Source of the DNA: Plectrocnemia conspersa
Taxonomy: Eukaryota > Arthropoda > Insecta > Trichoptera > Polycentropodidae
NCBI GenBank assembly: GCA_009617715.1
Contig: VTFK01000159.1
Location: 372,001-436,000 of the forward strand
DNA length: 64,000 nt
Direction: 5' to 3'
The notes under the pieces are model-generated. The model was not told the DNA's origin. It saw nothing but the letters and a program-made list of their open reading frames with translations, and searched no databases. The translations under genes were made by a program, and so were the position numbers. Each line of letters opens with the position of its first letter. The stretch's first letter is position 1. Positions 25,601 to 40,600 of the stretch are shown one piece after another.

Positions 25601-28600
25601 TAAACGCAGCTTCCGTATTACATAAGAGGCACTCTGTACAACTATTGCATCCGGGCTGCACAGTCACAAAATCAATATCGACATTTGAGAGAAAATTTTC
25701 CCGTGGAAAACTACTACGCAAGATCCGGTGACCGGAAAGTTTGGGAAATTGGATTTCAATCCAATTTCTTGCCATCGGCCAACCCTTAGGGGGTTGATTA
25801 TACGTTATTGATATATTATATTATACCAATATATTTATTATACATACATAAATGATCATGAGAGCTTATTTTGGACCACTTGGAAACAACAACGGTTTAT
25901 TTTCTCTTATGGGCCTCAAAAGACGCGTGTCAAAATTTTGCCGCTCGGTAATAAATTTGTCATCTATCGACATTGATATGTCATCGAATGTACTAATATA
26001 GAACGTTTTTGCATAAAATTTAGACCGTCATCTACACCCACGCCAGAATTTTGTCGTGCTCAGTACGTCATTAATTATGTGAATAATAAATATCACAATT
26101 AAAATATGTGGATTAAATATTATACACATAAAATAATATATTATTATTTGCATTACCATGCGTAACATAGAATATACTCATAAAAATATGAGAACATCTC
26201 ATAAAAATGCTACGGTAAATACTCCGCGATTAAAAAGATCAACAAATTTACTATAAATGCAAATAGAGCTACTAAACCCATAGTGCAATCTAGTCTGGTA
26301 TTGAAAGTTATATAGAGTAATATAAATTTGAACATCTCTTTGTGGCTACTGTAAGTTTTAACCATCTGCGTCATTATTCACAAATTGAAAGATCACCATA
26401 ACAACCACTTGAACAACGACAATATAAATCTCTCACACTACAATAGTACCATTTCCGTTATGAATACTAAGACCTTGCATATCCCATAACGAAAGAGAGA
26501 CCTCCATATCCCAAAAGAGTAAATCGTGCACGGACACCAAATATCACACAATAGCACAATCCTTTTAAAAATGTTTATCGCCTACTATCACCGATAATAA
26601 AATTAACCCTAAGACAACAAGTTCGACCATGCTTTTATTAGCATATTATTCAAAATCTTATTTATTGATCCACAAACTAGCCGTCTGGGCCGTGTTTTCT
26701 CTTAAGAACACATCTTGAAGGCGTGTTTAAGAAGCCATGCAATTGTTTTGTAATCATTCTGCGAATCATCAGAGATGTCTTGAACGATTAATATAAAACA
26801 TGTAACACTTGGTCACATCGGGGCAGACTCTAGAGAGACAATGAGGCAAAAACTTGGACCTACACAAACAGAGCTACAGAGTGCCAAAGACACGTGAGAC
26901 ATCAGCAAATAATCCAGAAAACATCAATAAATTAAATACAACTCAACGAGTGGAAACGAAAATCCAATATTTTGATACTGTGGTAAAATGTATATATATT
27001 TTGCTTATTCTGGAGTACCGCAGTGATTCATTTTCTCCCCTTTGCTAATTAATATGGGTGTTGTAGATAACTTTAATTATGAATTAAGTATAATAGAAAT
27101 ATGGTTAAAAATAATGTACTTAAACTAAATGAAAATAAAACCAAATATATGTTTATAAATTATAAAAATATTTTAGATAATAATATAAAAATAGTTATAG
27201 ATTATAAAAATATTGGATAATATAAAATATTCAGGAGAAATTTTAGACAAAAATTAAATTTTATGGAACCGTGTAATTACATATTAAAAAAAGTATATTA
27301 TCTAGGATCAAAAATATTAGTAATAATAATTTACAATAATGGTACATTGAAGTGTGAATTTGTATAATAATATTCTTAGGACAATCCGAAAAAATAAAAA
27401 TGTAGCGGGTTTCCTAAATGGAATAAACCCCTTCGTGCATTAAGAAATAAATTATAATATTTAGTCCTTTTTTTCTGTTTATGTTTTTAATATGTATTAT
27501 ATGCATGTTTAGTGTAAAAATTAGCTATACTACCTAAATAAATTAATAAAATAAAATAAAAATAAATAAATAATAAAGCACGATCTGAGCTAAGTTTCTA
27601 AGGGTCATAATGTGTGAAGCTCAATGACTTCCAGCTGTGAATTATGCTTATTCTAGTTCGTTACGCTCAGAGCGTCAATGAGAATTCGCAAGAAACAACA
27701 ATGTTTTCGGCGATAGCTACGAGGAGCTGGTCCAAAATTTATATTATTAAAATATGTATGTATTATATTAAATATGTTTATATATTACGTACGAATTTTT
27801 TTCGTAAATATACACATTCAAATTAATAAATATTACTATACTACACGATTTGTAACATAGATAAAATAACTTAATTTATGTATAAAATGATACTCACTTT
27901 TTATAGATTTTGCATATTATATACATGATATATTGATTTTTTTAATACATTTTTAGCTTTATATATTAAATATAGATTTTTTAATAGAACAATTAGTTTT
28001 TTTATATATAACCCAGTCAAACATTTTTAATATCGATCCATATGCTTGCATTTTAACCAAAATACTTGTAAATTAATTCTGTACAAAGAGCCTTGCTTGA
28101 ACAAACATTGTGAATTTAATTTACAAACAAATATCTACATTGTCATATTTATAAGTTCGTTAGCTAAATATTTCGTAACATCGTTATATTTTCAACTTAC
28201 CGGAACGGCTCTGTTCAAACACGTCCAAGCGCATAAATCAGGCTGTGGATTGGACTTTGAAGAGTCCTCCTCTGAATCTGAACTTCTCCTGGCTGGACAT
28301 GGGTCACTCAGCCGCAAACGAAGACCGTCTCTCAAATTTGCTGAGCTCATCTTTTAATTGTATTATATAACTTTAAAGTCTATTCTTGCACCAAAGCTTT
28401 ATTGTGTCCCATCGTGCAAAACTTCACACAAATACTTATTATATTATTATTTAGTTACACGATATCTTCCATGATATGGGATTCAGAGAAACAGTGTTGT
28501 GGTTATTTTTGTTCGAATTAGTAATTCACGCCCATCACTAATTAAAAAATGTTTATAAAATAAAAGCAAAGTAGAAATATAGATCGCGATGAGTTCGAAC

Positions 28601-31600
28601 CGTATTGCAGGACGGAAAATTAGGACCAGGAATCTGGTCTATAAAACACGACCTTGGGGTCTATATCGGGAGTAGCACTTGTTAGTATATACTCTGGAAT
28701 TACTTGGATTGCTAAAAATATTTAATTCCGAGTACTATTTATTGATCGATGGAAATGTCGCACGATTCCACTGCAACATGAATATGATGAACAAATTTAA
28801 TCGTATATGTTACGAATAGTATTATTAAGCATTTTCTTCTAGTCTTCGTAGAAGGTCGTAGCATCAATGCAATAAGTACATTTCGTAAAGTATCAATGAT
28901 AAAATTCTTTCGTGAAAAAGTTAATAATAAAGTTTTTGTATGTTTTTCCTTTTATCTGAAGAAATACGTATCCCAAAAGTTTGAAAGAATTCCAAGTAAC
29001 ATTGCCCCTATGTCTACTTATATCTATGTTAGATACAGAGTATTCCTAAAGTAACTATTATGTGGAAATTAAACATTTTTAAAATATATTGTCAAAATTG
29101 TCATTGCTATCAGTGGCGTAGCTAGGGTATGTGCCGCCCAGGGCGATCCTTAAAATTGCCCCCCCCCCCCCATTAAGCTCTTGTTATTTGTAAATTTATA
29201 TATGTTTTAGCGCATTCAGGGTTAAGAACCACACTAGACGATCCCATTGCGAATATGCCGCCCCCAAGCAAGTGCCGCCCGGGGCGGCCCCCCCTCTCCG
29301 CCCCCCATTGCTACGCCACAGATTGCTATTATTATTACAAAAATAATGTGATACGAATTCATGTAATTTCTTGTAATTAGAATCGAGGCATATACAAAAA
29401 AAAATTAAAAAAGCCATTATAAAACAAACTCTACTGAATAAAGCTATTCACGAACTTAGTAGTAAAATATCAAGTAATCATTGAAAAAGGGTAAATATAC
29501 TTATGTATACATTTTGTAAAATATATTACTTAAGTGTTTTACACAGATTAAGATTATTAAATCTATTTTTTAAAATGAATACTAAAAAAGTATAAAGTGT
29601 ATATTATTTTTTACCAACATTTGTAATTTTAATTCGACACGAACTCTAAACAGAAATTATTATTATTGATATGTTTTTTTTAAGTAACTTTTTAATTCAA
29701 AATAACATTAACAAAATAACAGAAACATTTTTGCAACGTATAAAGACGACGTGAGTGTGTTAAAATTGTACCGATTGAATTATTCTAAAAAAGCCTGTGC
29801 TAAAAACACAGTTTTCACAAACAAAATTTCCGAATAACAGTCTGAATTTATCGTTAACGAACGGCCTTTAAAGAGTGTTTAAGAGGTACAATTTAATGTG
29901 CTAGCACCGGAACGATTGACATTTGTTGAAATACATGTTTCCATATAAATTTCCGGAATGTTTTGAAAAATGTGTTCATATAATTCGTTTTATTTTTGTT
30001 TAAATTATTTTTCTCTTTACGTTATAATATATATGTAATACATTTTAGATATATTTGGACTATATATGACGGATATTCGGAATATAAAAACATTTTCACT
30101 AGGCACCAGTTGCAACAACTTGTTGGTAAAAAATGACCTCGAAATTATGTTAGTTCAGTGATTAGTTTTTTATGTGAAAATGGGAGAAACTATTAAAAAT
30201 AATATTTACAACTTAATAACGTCATTGTTATGAACAGACTAAAATATAATATAAGTATCGTAAAATATGCGCGCGTTGGGTGTCGATATATTTATAACAT
30301 TTGAATGAATCAAGAAACTTGTTTACAAAAAAATTGAGATTGCATTATAACAGTTAACGTAGCGTACGTTAATCCTAAATAAAATATATTTTCTACTTGT
30401 ATCTTCACTTTCCAAATATATCTCGTATGTATATTAAATATTATGAACGAATTAATAAATAAATTAATGAACATATTGAATATTGGTTTTAACTATAAAA
30501 AAATATTGAAATAGAGCAAAAATAAAACATAGTATTTATAGTATTTGTTTAATTTAAATACATATTATTAAGTATGTTTTGGAATTGATATTATTTATTA
30601 GATCCATAAAGTCAGGTGCATTATATATTTTTTAATTTCATTTATCTGCCCTTGATTTGCGATTTATAATAGTGTCGGTTTTACTGCCAAGAAAGATGCA
30701 ATTAAATAAAAATATAAATATATAATTTTCAATGTAAATACTAAAACACCTATAAAACTTAATTTATAACATCCAGAAATTAACGTCAAATAAAACATTT
30801 TTATTGATACAACGTATGAATTTCTATGAATTAAATGAGAAGCAAACCCAAAAAGTTTCATAAATAAAAAGTTTATATAATTGAACTACGTTTGCATGCA
30901 TCATAAGTATTCCTGGGCCAAGTCGATAAATCACGATTAAGTGATCGGTTAGACGTTATTAAACGTGTTAGAATGGCGCCAGGAAGAGTTTCGAAACGCG
31001 CAGCGAGCTTTACGAGCTTACAGATAACGAAGAACGCTTTGTATCGTCTTCAGTATCTGTCTACGCATGTTGCCGTGTGTAACATGTGTGAGCTTTTCTT
31101 GGTGAAGACCGAGGAAACTGGCGAAAAATCGCATGTATAATTATAGCAGCGCACCCAATGGCACGAAGGTCGATACAGTTTACACTTAAGGTCGGCACAA
31201 TATAAATATTGCGGAAAAATGCGTATTCATTTTTTTTATTCTTCGAAACGATTTCCGTTCCAATTTCGTCCATTCAGTTTTTGCGCATTGGAATAAGAAA
31301 TATCTTATGATATTATTTAGATAAGTTTTAATGCGCGGAGCTTTTCGTGGCATTAATTCATAGATAACAAAATATTAGGATTTAATATGATATTTAAACC
31401 AACATTTTATCAATGTGTAAAGCAGTAAACTGAAAAACACAAATCATAACAGGAGACATAAAATTTCTCTGTATAAAAAACGCTAATCCGATAATTTCAA
31501 AATGGCTTGTAAACATATTGTTTTATTAAAAATTTATATACAACTAAGAATCCATGTAAGATTCTAAGAGGAGTAGCTAAAATTATTTAATGAAAATTTT

Positions 31601-34600
31601 ACATTTATAATTCATTTATAATTATAAATATTTTTCGCATTTCCAACACACCCATTTCCAACACAATGTAAAAAATTAGAGTATACGAAATTTAAACACG
31701 CAAAAGCCTAAATTTTAATAGATATATGTTATACTATATGAGTGTACAAATTTACAGATTATTAATATTAATGGGTTTACTATTAATATTATATAAGGTG
31801 CACCATAACTTTATTATTTAAAATTTAATAATCTTACTTTTATTCGTTATTAACTACACAGTAAAATACCGATTTATATGTAAAATTAAATGTTGTTTTA
31901 AAAATAATTCTTGTCACAAATATAGGATTTAATAATAAAATTATACGTTGAATCATAAGTTTTTTCCATTAAAATATTATCGATTTCATATGTATTTCAT
32001 AATATTTTAGATTATTATATACTGTGTACAGTAGATTTTTTAAATCATTTCTAACTACAATAAGTCATGTGTTGCGGAAATGTATCTGCAACTTATAAAA
32101 TCAAACTTTTGCTGATTTGAAAATCAAAAAGAACTAGATCATTTAATGGAACTGAAATAAAAAATCTCAAATAAGAGCATAAATGGATCGAGATCTTCGA
32201 ATATTGATTCAAAAATAAATGGGCTCCTTAAGTGATTTTTCATATTGTAAAGGGTTGCCGCAGTATTGTTAATGGCTAATGCTACTTCTCATCCGAATGA
32301 AAGCATCTTATGGTTGCAATTTTTGTGCCACCTAATATTATAGGTTTAATTTAACTCATGAATCAAGCAATGAAACGAAAAAAATCTTGCTAAAGAAGAT
32401 GATGGTTTGATCAATTTCTGGCAAAAAATGACGACATTAATTGCTGCACATGAAATAGCCAGTATAATAAAGCCAGTAACACTTGTTCGGTCCTGGAGAA
32501 AGATTCTTTTTAACGTGGAAATAAATGTATCGTATTATATTTATTTTTTATTATATCTTCCATTGTAACCTAACAGGCTTAAGCCCAATGCGTTACAACG
32601 GAGTAAAGAAACTGCAAGTCTGAGAATCGGTATATTAATAATTGAATATGCGACGCGTTGTAAGTCTGAATTGAGATTTTGATTGAAAAACGTTATATAA
32701 GTGATTCTGCGATTTCAACCAACTTTTATAAAATATAAAAAAAACTAGAGTTGGCAAAATAAAAAATTATTTAATATAAAAAAATGTAACGTTTTTAATT
32801 TATATTTCGTTGTTTTCTAAAAAAAATATTTTTTTGTCAAATTTTTCTATTAAATATTTTTAAAAGACCACTATTATATTTAATTTTCAAATTATGTATT
32901 AGTAGTTTTCGACAAACGTTATAAATGATCCATAGGTACTTGCTTTCATACAGTGCAACAAAGTTACAACATCATAACGTTATTCCACAATTGAAAATGC
33001 TCATTCTTGACAAAATCCAATATCGTGATATATAGATACTAGTTAAGTAAAAATTTTTGATGAATGAATTGTGAAATATAATATTATAAAAATCCAAAAA
33101 CGAACGTATGTAAATTTTTCACCTCCAGTAAAATTGACTATTTACGTATTTAAGCTTACAACGTTATTCGCGTCGCATATTCAATTATAAATTATTATGT
33201 CTAATATAATTAATAATAAGCTGCAGTTAGAACCATTTTATTTAATAATAGCGCATTTTTTATAAATAAAACTTCGAGTGCCGCTGATGGGGCTCGAACC
33301 CGCAACTTCAGAGTTTCTAGTATGAGACGTTACGGACTACGCTATTTCGTCCTTATAGAGACTGAGGCAAGTAATATATCTCGAATATGCAGATTAATGG
33401 AAAATTTAAAATTCTTTGAAAATATCGATCGGAAAAACATCGAGAAGTGGTTTAATCGCGATTCAAATGATCCGGGGTTTTAATGCTTGCATGATGCGTA
33501 TGTCGTTTTTATTGTCACAGAATAAAAAGGGAGTTAAGTGAGTAAGAATACAAGTGAAAAAGATACTAACGATGACTTCTGTTGATACTGTACTGGACTA
33601 GATCGAGCAAAAATGATTCGAATATAACGATAAAATAGATCTTAGAAAAATTCGTACTGATATTCGAAATTATTGAGAGTTTCTCAACATCAAACGAGAA
33701 CCACAGTTTTTTTTTAATAAATAAAGAATGGATAATCTGGATTGTAAATATATTATATATATTTTAAAATTAAAAAAAAATTTATTGTTCGGATTATCTA
33801 GGTTTTTTCAATTTATATCGATACATTAGAAACAAAATGCATTTTTTTTGTAATTATAGTAAAATGAAAAATATACTTTCTGTTAACATGAGCAACTAAA
33901 AGTTATGTTTAAACCTAATTATATTTTTGCCACAAAGATAAATAATTCGATCAAATGATATAAATGAAAATAAATGCCTCAGTAGTATTTATACCTGAAT
34001 AAAAAAATATAATTTTGTGAAAACACTACTTTAAAGCTCGTCAAATTCATAATACAAATATATATTTAAATTATTTTTTAGTATGATGTCAAAATAAATG
34101 TGTTTAAGAAGATCTTAACTAAATTGATTAATTGAGTTTAAATTTAAAAAAACAAGTCACACTAAGCTTTTTTATTAATTATTATAACTTATATTTTATT
34201 TAATCCCTAACTTAATTATATTTAAAAAAAAACTTGTGGCATATAACTCAATAGCAGATTGAATTGAATGTTTCGGAATAATAGAGTTTATATAATATAT
34301 AAAGCCTAAAGTAAATAAGTACGGCTTTTCTGATTGTAACGTAACACTCAATTCATTTCATAAATCTTTGAAAAGAAATTAAATAATTTATTTATCCACA
34401 GTACTAAAATTATGTATTGATAAAAAAACGACTAAAAAATCAATATTTATATTAATGTAGATATGACATTGACTAACTTTTACAATGTTTTACTACTATT
34501 TGACTTTAAGAGTTAATAATGAATCGATTGACACAGATCATAGAATAAAAAAGAAACATATTCATAAAACGCACGTATGGCTCTCGCTTCATATAACGAC

Positions 34601-37600
34601 ACAGCGGCTCTCTTTCTAAGAGAGCTATTTCAGGAAACGATAGAAAATCGATTCTGGGATAACCGAGCCGACACACGTATATATATATTTATATATATAT
34701 GTATATATATACAACAAAAAAATCCCAGCATAAATAATTCACGGTGGCTTATGAAGGTTACTTGAATCGCGCGTATGTAGATAAAATATAACCAATATAA
34801 CCACACCCCGCGCGCCGGGTATTACACTTATTCTCTGGAGTTAATCGGGGCTTTGTTAATGTTTTCGATTAAGGTTTCGCTTGCGGTAGGGTGGTTTGTT
34901 ATGAGGTGTTTATTCGGGTGTTTGGGTTGTTTTACGCCGTTTTATGCGGTCGTGGACGGGTGAGCGCGACGCGCCGTCACGATGGACGCCTGTGTACTGA
35001 AAAACACGAGGAAGACGCCCGTTGCGAGCAGGCGTCGTTTCGACATTGCGAACGACGCATGCTCGCGGAATTTCCATGCTGCGAATGGGTAGATGTACAC
35101 AGGCGGGAAGCTAGAGCCGTTCGAACGGTGTTGTGTTGTGTTGAGTGACGGAAAAAACGGAAAAGTGGCGGCACGTCGGCAAAGCAGACAGTTGTTGTGG
35201 CGGTATGAATGTAAATATTAAGTTTTCGAGTTGCAAACGCTAATAAGTCAATATGGTAGGGGAGAGCGTATTTAATTTATAAATTTAATACAGAATATAA
35301 TAGACTATACAGATAAATTATATAATATATAATAAAAAATAAATGTTTCATATAAAATACATAAATTGTATTACTTAGTCATTTTTAACAATTTTAATAA
35401 TTTTATTTATAAAAAAATCAGATCCCGGGATCGTGAACTTGTAATCCAGAAATTTTGATCCTGGATTGAATTCCCTACTTCCAATTATCTGTGCTTAAAA
35501 AATACATTTTTAAATTAATTTATATTTTTTAAACTAAGAATGCGCGTTTGTTGTGACATATGGAATAAACGGTGTGGCAATGCAAAGGGACTAAAATAAA
35601 AAAATCCTGTAAATTATTATAAATAAAAATGAGCAAAGTTGGATAGATAAGATTGCTTTAAAACTATTGTACAATAGATAGGTTCCTGAAATGAAATTGT
35701 TTTTAAAAAGTAAATGATTGCCACGGAAAGCAGTATTGTTAATAGATAATAGTATTTTTATCGAATTAAAAGCATATTAAAACGAACTACGGTCTTATAG
35801 TTTAAATGTTGAAAGCTTAATTTGACTAATGGACCAAAGTTTTATAGCTGTGTTATCAATGAAACGATGAGGAATATGATGGTTTGATCAATTTCTATAT
35901 ATAGAATAGCACAATCTTGGTAAAAAGTAAATCTAGTAACACTTGTTCGATCGTAGAAAAAGATTCTTGCTAACCCGGAAATATATATAATAGATATCTG
36001 AAATATGCCGATTAATGGAAACTTTAATATGCTTTAAAAATGTCGGTCAGAAAAACATCGATGAATAGTTTCATCGCGATTCAAATATTTTAATGATGCG
36101 GATATTGTTTCTATCGTCACTCAAACAGAAGAGGAAGGGAGTGATAGTGAAAATACAAATGTAAAATATACTAACAAGACAGAACTGACTTCTGTCGAAA
36201 CTTCACTGGACTACATCGACTAAAGAGGATTCGAATTTAACAATACATATATTAGCTTTTAAAAAAAACCCACACTACTTTTCGAAAATTATTGGGAAAT
36301 TTTCTAAAGTAATGTGAATCACAGATTTTCTTGGTAAATAAAAATATCTGTATTGTAAATATATATTATAAATACTTAAAACCAAATAATATATAAATTG
36401 ATAGTTTGGATTATCAGTGCCTTTCTTCCCCAGCATAAGCCTAGATCAATGGTCGGCAAACTTATTAGCCAAAGAGCCAAATATGTACATTACAACGATT
36501 AAAAAAAAATGAGAGCCAAATCTATTTATTAATTTAGCAAACCTTTATTATAATTTTCCAAATCAATACAAAGACGTTCGAATTTAGAGCTCCATATTTC
36601 CTTGTTTTTTAAATCTGGTGCGAATGCCCGTGGATATTTGTGCCAGAGCCGCACTTAAGGGGCCAAAGAGCCGCATGCGGCTCCGGAGCCGCACTTTGCC
36701 GACCTCTGGCCTAGATAATCATGAGTATCTTTAGTCACAGTGATCTTTAACACAGTTTTAGATTCAATAGCAGATATAAGCGCAAGCCACTTAGTTTTAC
36801 TATATATATACATCATTCAAACAATATTTGAATCTCACTGAAAGCTAATGAAATAATATATATATATTTTTATTTTTTCATATACATATTTTTTCGCATC
36901 AACCCAATATAAGATATATAAATTATATGTTTTTTGTATGAGTAATTTAGTTTTGATAAATAAAAATGTATCTTATCTAGCAAATTATCAAAATTAAAAT
37001 AACTATGTTTTTTTCGTAATATAACAAAAAACAATAAAGTAAATTAATTGGAACATATATGTAGGTGATAATTTTACTCGATATACTTCCTATAAAAACA
37101 CTTTTATTTGGCAGCAGTATTATATATAGTTTGAAAAGTGACATACAAGTGCCAGTACAAATTAGATATAGCAGTGACTTAAATTAGCCACCGCACTTAA
37201 TTCGTTTATGCGTGATAAAAAAGTGAAACCTATTGAAATTGATCGACAAATAAAAGTTCAAAATAGTGATGCATGTCTTTCACTCCAGTAAGCACATATG
37301 GGTAGACTATTTTAAATATAGACAAGTTTCTGTGCCATTTTTTCAAAAATTGTTGCGAGGTGGTGGAACTGAAGAGCTAACTTCAAAAAATAGAAATGAA
37401 AATTGTGTCAGGCGTGGCTAGTTAAAAATGAGACTGAGAGTTATTTATTACACAGTTATAAAAATAAGAGTTTAACACTGTATAATAAATTATTTCAAAA
37501 TATATACAACACGTCTATGGCCCCTTTAATAAACATTGCACCCCTATCTTCGCGCCGCTACAAATGGGTATTCAACTGTCCAAAGCAGTGCTTTAGTTTA

Positions 37601-40600
37601 TCAGCTGTCAGACCTTTCAGTAGATCTGTCGTTTTCATATTCACCATCTGCACGATTAATCAATTGCAATTATCCATTTAGTCAATATTACGCCAATAAT
37701 ATCAAACTTTCTAATTGCGAATTTGTATATTTTTCATTATATTAGAAGCGAGATATTGGGATATTCTAAATGATCTATTATCGATTCGAACTCTGTTATT
37801 AGATTCCTTAGACTCGCTGTTTTTTTCGACTTGATCAAAAATGGATAATAAAAATGGCTGGTAACTACAGCGAGATATTATCGAGGTATATTTTGTAAAC
37901 AATGCTGGTGGAGAAGTGATGTCCTTTGGATGAACCACTGAAGTCTCATATTAGTTGTTGTTTGTTCTCGGTCTCGGTCTGGTTGATTAGCGTCTCGAAC
38001 CAGTTGATCGTTTCTCCCGATGCGTGTGATCGCCTCTGATCCTCTCATCTCCAACGGCTTGATCGTCTGGCAATGTGACTAAGTGTCAGATCTTTTATAC
38101 TCTTAATTCGAGTGGTCTTCTTACGAATCACAGATGCATAAAATTTGTTGTTCAATTGCATCACTTGCATATTCGACCAATTAAATATGCTCACGCCTTG
38201 AATATTAATTAATAAAAGGTCATTAATGCTTTGGGGTAAATTACAACAGTGGTACGTAAGTGTTATCTTATTGTTATAGCCTTTTATCAAAATGCGTTGG
38301 TATCTCCTTTTCATAAGTGCAAAATTGCCGTTTGTATGACCTTAACGTAAATTGCGCAACTGGGTGGAACTCTCATAAAACTATTATTTTTAATTAATGT
38401 ATAAAATAGTTCACGTTATGTAACAAAAAAATATAAACTGTAATGTCAGTGAAATTATGTATATAACGCGTCTCTCATAGTTGGAAAAAATAATAGAAAC
38501 GACAAAAAAAATCTGGAATATATAAATTAAGTAAAGTTATTTTGTAGCTCGAAAAATAAACAACATATTTTAAACGAAATATTATAAAATCAGAGATTAT
38601 TGTATAGAGTTTATACGACAAGCAGTTATAAATTGTCACGTTTGTCACGTAAATATTAAAAGTAACGTTAAATCATATTTGGACAATGGAATGAGCGTTT
38701 CGCTTTATACATACAAACATCCAACCAGAATCTGGGGGTATATATGGTAACCAGACCAATATGTAGTACAAAAAAACAAATTTACTTTATAATTTATACA
38801 TCCAGTCAAATACGCATAAGGCACACATTCTAAATAATAAAACATCTCTTAAACTCCTTTAAAATGATGTACATATACGAGATCATAAAACTTTCACTCG
38901 TGTTTGTGAGCGTCAGATTTTTTTTAAAAACATACATATTTTTAAACTGATCTAACTCAAATGTATATTATTTTTATTTATTGTACTAAATGTCTATGCA
39001 ATGTAGAATATATTATATAAATACAGACCAAGCTACATCATCCTAAGTATTACTATTGTAATGTCAAATACGAACAAAGAAGATGGGTGTAATAAAATAA
39101 CTTACTTTTATTACACCCAGAAGTAAAGCATTTTTTTTAAATCAACTGGCATTGTCTTTTAAAAATACCAATATAATATATGGTATTGAAAGCCTTTACA
39201 CGTAATTAGTAAATGATTGAATTTATTGTGTAACATATGTGAAAGGTAAAAAGCGTAACCTTACAGTCGAATTATTACCAATAACTATTTATTATGTAAA
39301 CTTATTGTATATTTTATTCGAATTTAAAATATTTTATTACCCAATTTGCACTAAATAGATGGTAGTTAAAACTTAAAAGCGAATAAGTTTGGAGCACTTT
39401 GATGAAAAATCCAGACGCTCTTTATTTATATTAATTCACTCATAAGTGGTCTTAATAACTTTTAATATTTACCCTTCTTGTATAACGCATGTTTAAAAAA
39501 ACTAAGTTGGGTGTGAAATATTAAATATAATTTTTGATACGAGTGTTCGCACCAGACGTACGCTGTCTAAAAATATTTTCATTCATGAATGTTGGTTGCA
39601 TTCGCTGTTGATTTTTCATTTACGTCCAGACACACATGTGCATTTGTAATGATATGCACAACGTCGACACATTAGTCTTATTATTAATAACAAATAGGTC
39701 AAGGAAATGAGGGGAAATTTCGAGATGCATCCGCTGTCGAGAAAAGCGTTGCAATAGACGCCATATGATGAAAATGGGTTATTAGAACGTAACATACATC
39801 ACAAAACGTTCAAAAATCGTCTCGTTGAACATCTCAAGATTATTTATCGCACGTGAATAATTATATTGGAGACCCTGTGTCATCGCGTGCTTCTCAAAAT
39901 ATTCAGACGCTGTGGTTATTTTCGGTACACGGACATTTATGTAAGAAAAACGTCAGTTTTATCGCGTCATTAAGCCACATGGTAAAAACTAGTGATATTT
40001 GCATAAGGTGATAGATAAATAAACACGTTTTAATGAATTATGAAAAATTGCGTGTTATGATTACGATATAATATGTTTTCTTTACTCAGCCGAGAAAGAT
40101 CCGTGTCTAATTTTGCGTATTGCAAATTTTATATTACCAGCATAGTATCAGCTGAAAAATCATTGGAATCTGAATCTATTTTAAAATTGTATATATTAAA
40201 ATAATATTACTTATAATAAACAACACATTTCACTTATTGAGACAAAAAACGCGGTAAGTTATGGTATGTTTTAGGACAGCTTTATTGCTTTTAGAATTTA
40301 ATAAATTGAAAGGAATGTGCCATATACAAAAAAAAAAAAAATCTTACGTCTCAACAACAATTATTTCTAAAAGTGACTTCCCATAGTCAAAGAAAATTGT
40401 GTGTTAGTAAATTTAAATTATAAATAAAGCAAATCCATTTACTGACGATGAATTTGTGAAAGAATTTTTGGAAAGCGTAGCAAAAAAATAGTCTTATTCT
40501 ATAGCTTTGGATGAAGCACTGATGTTACAGATAGCTTAGCTTATTGTGAGGAATTGAATTTAATATTAAGAATTAGCTTTCAAAATTATACTAAAAAGTC

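Larger units (their letters stand above)
32528..33369 (-). repeat. SINE-like insertion with a tRNA-like head, itself interrupted
   Basis: Sequence absent from Tigger copy 2 at the collinear point. Read on the minus strand it starts with a tRNA-like head and ends in an A/T-rich tail. An inverted-repeat element sits within it (32637-33190), which would leave a SINE of about 290 bp. Borders are approximate and no clean duplication was found. Confidence 0.45.
32100..33803 (+). mobile_element. Tigger/pogo transposase fossil, copy 1, interrupted
   Basis: Translation in pieces shows pogo/Tigger landmarks: HPNESIL, EDDGLINFWQKMTT (32395 onward), and LVRSWRKILFNVE (32485 onward), matching the region after the catalytic domain. 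The copy is split by an insertion at about 32528-33369 and resumes with sequence collinear with copy 2 to about 33803. Many stops. Confidence 0.65.

Noticed and set aside
33287..33358. A functional tRNA gene
   Set aside because: A and B boxes are present, but the acceptor stem does not pair and the sequence lies inside a SINE-like insertion.
34676..34712. AT dinucleotide tract as a functional element
   Set aside because: Simple microsatellite-like sequence, common throughout the window.
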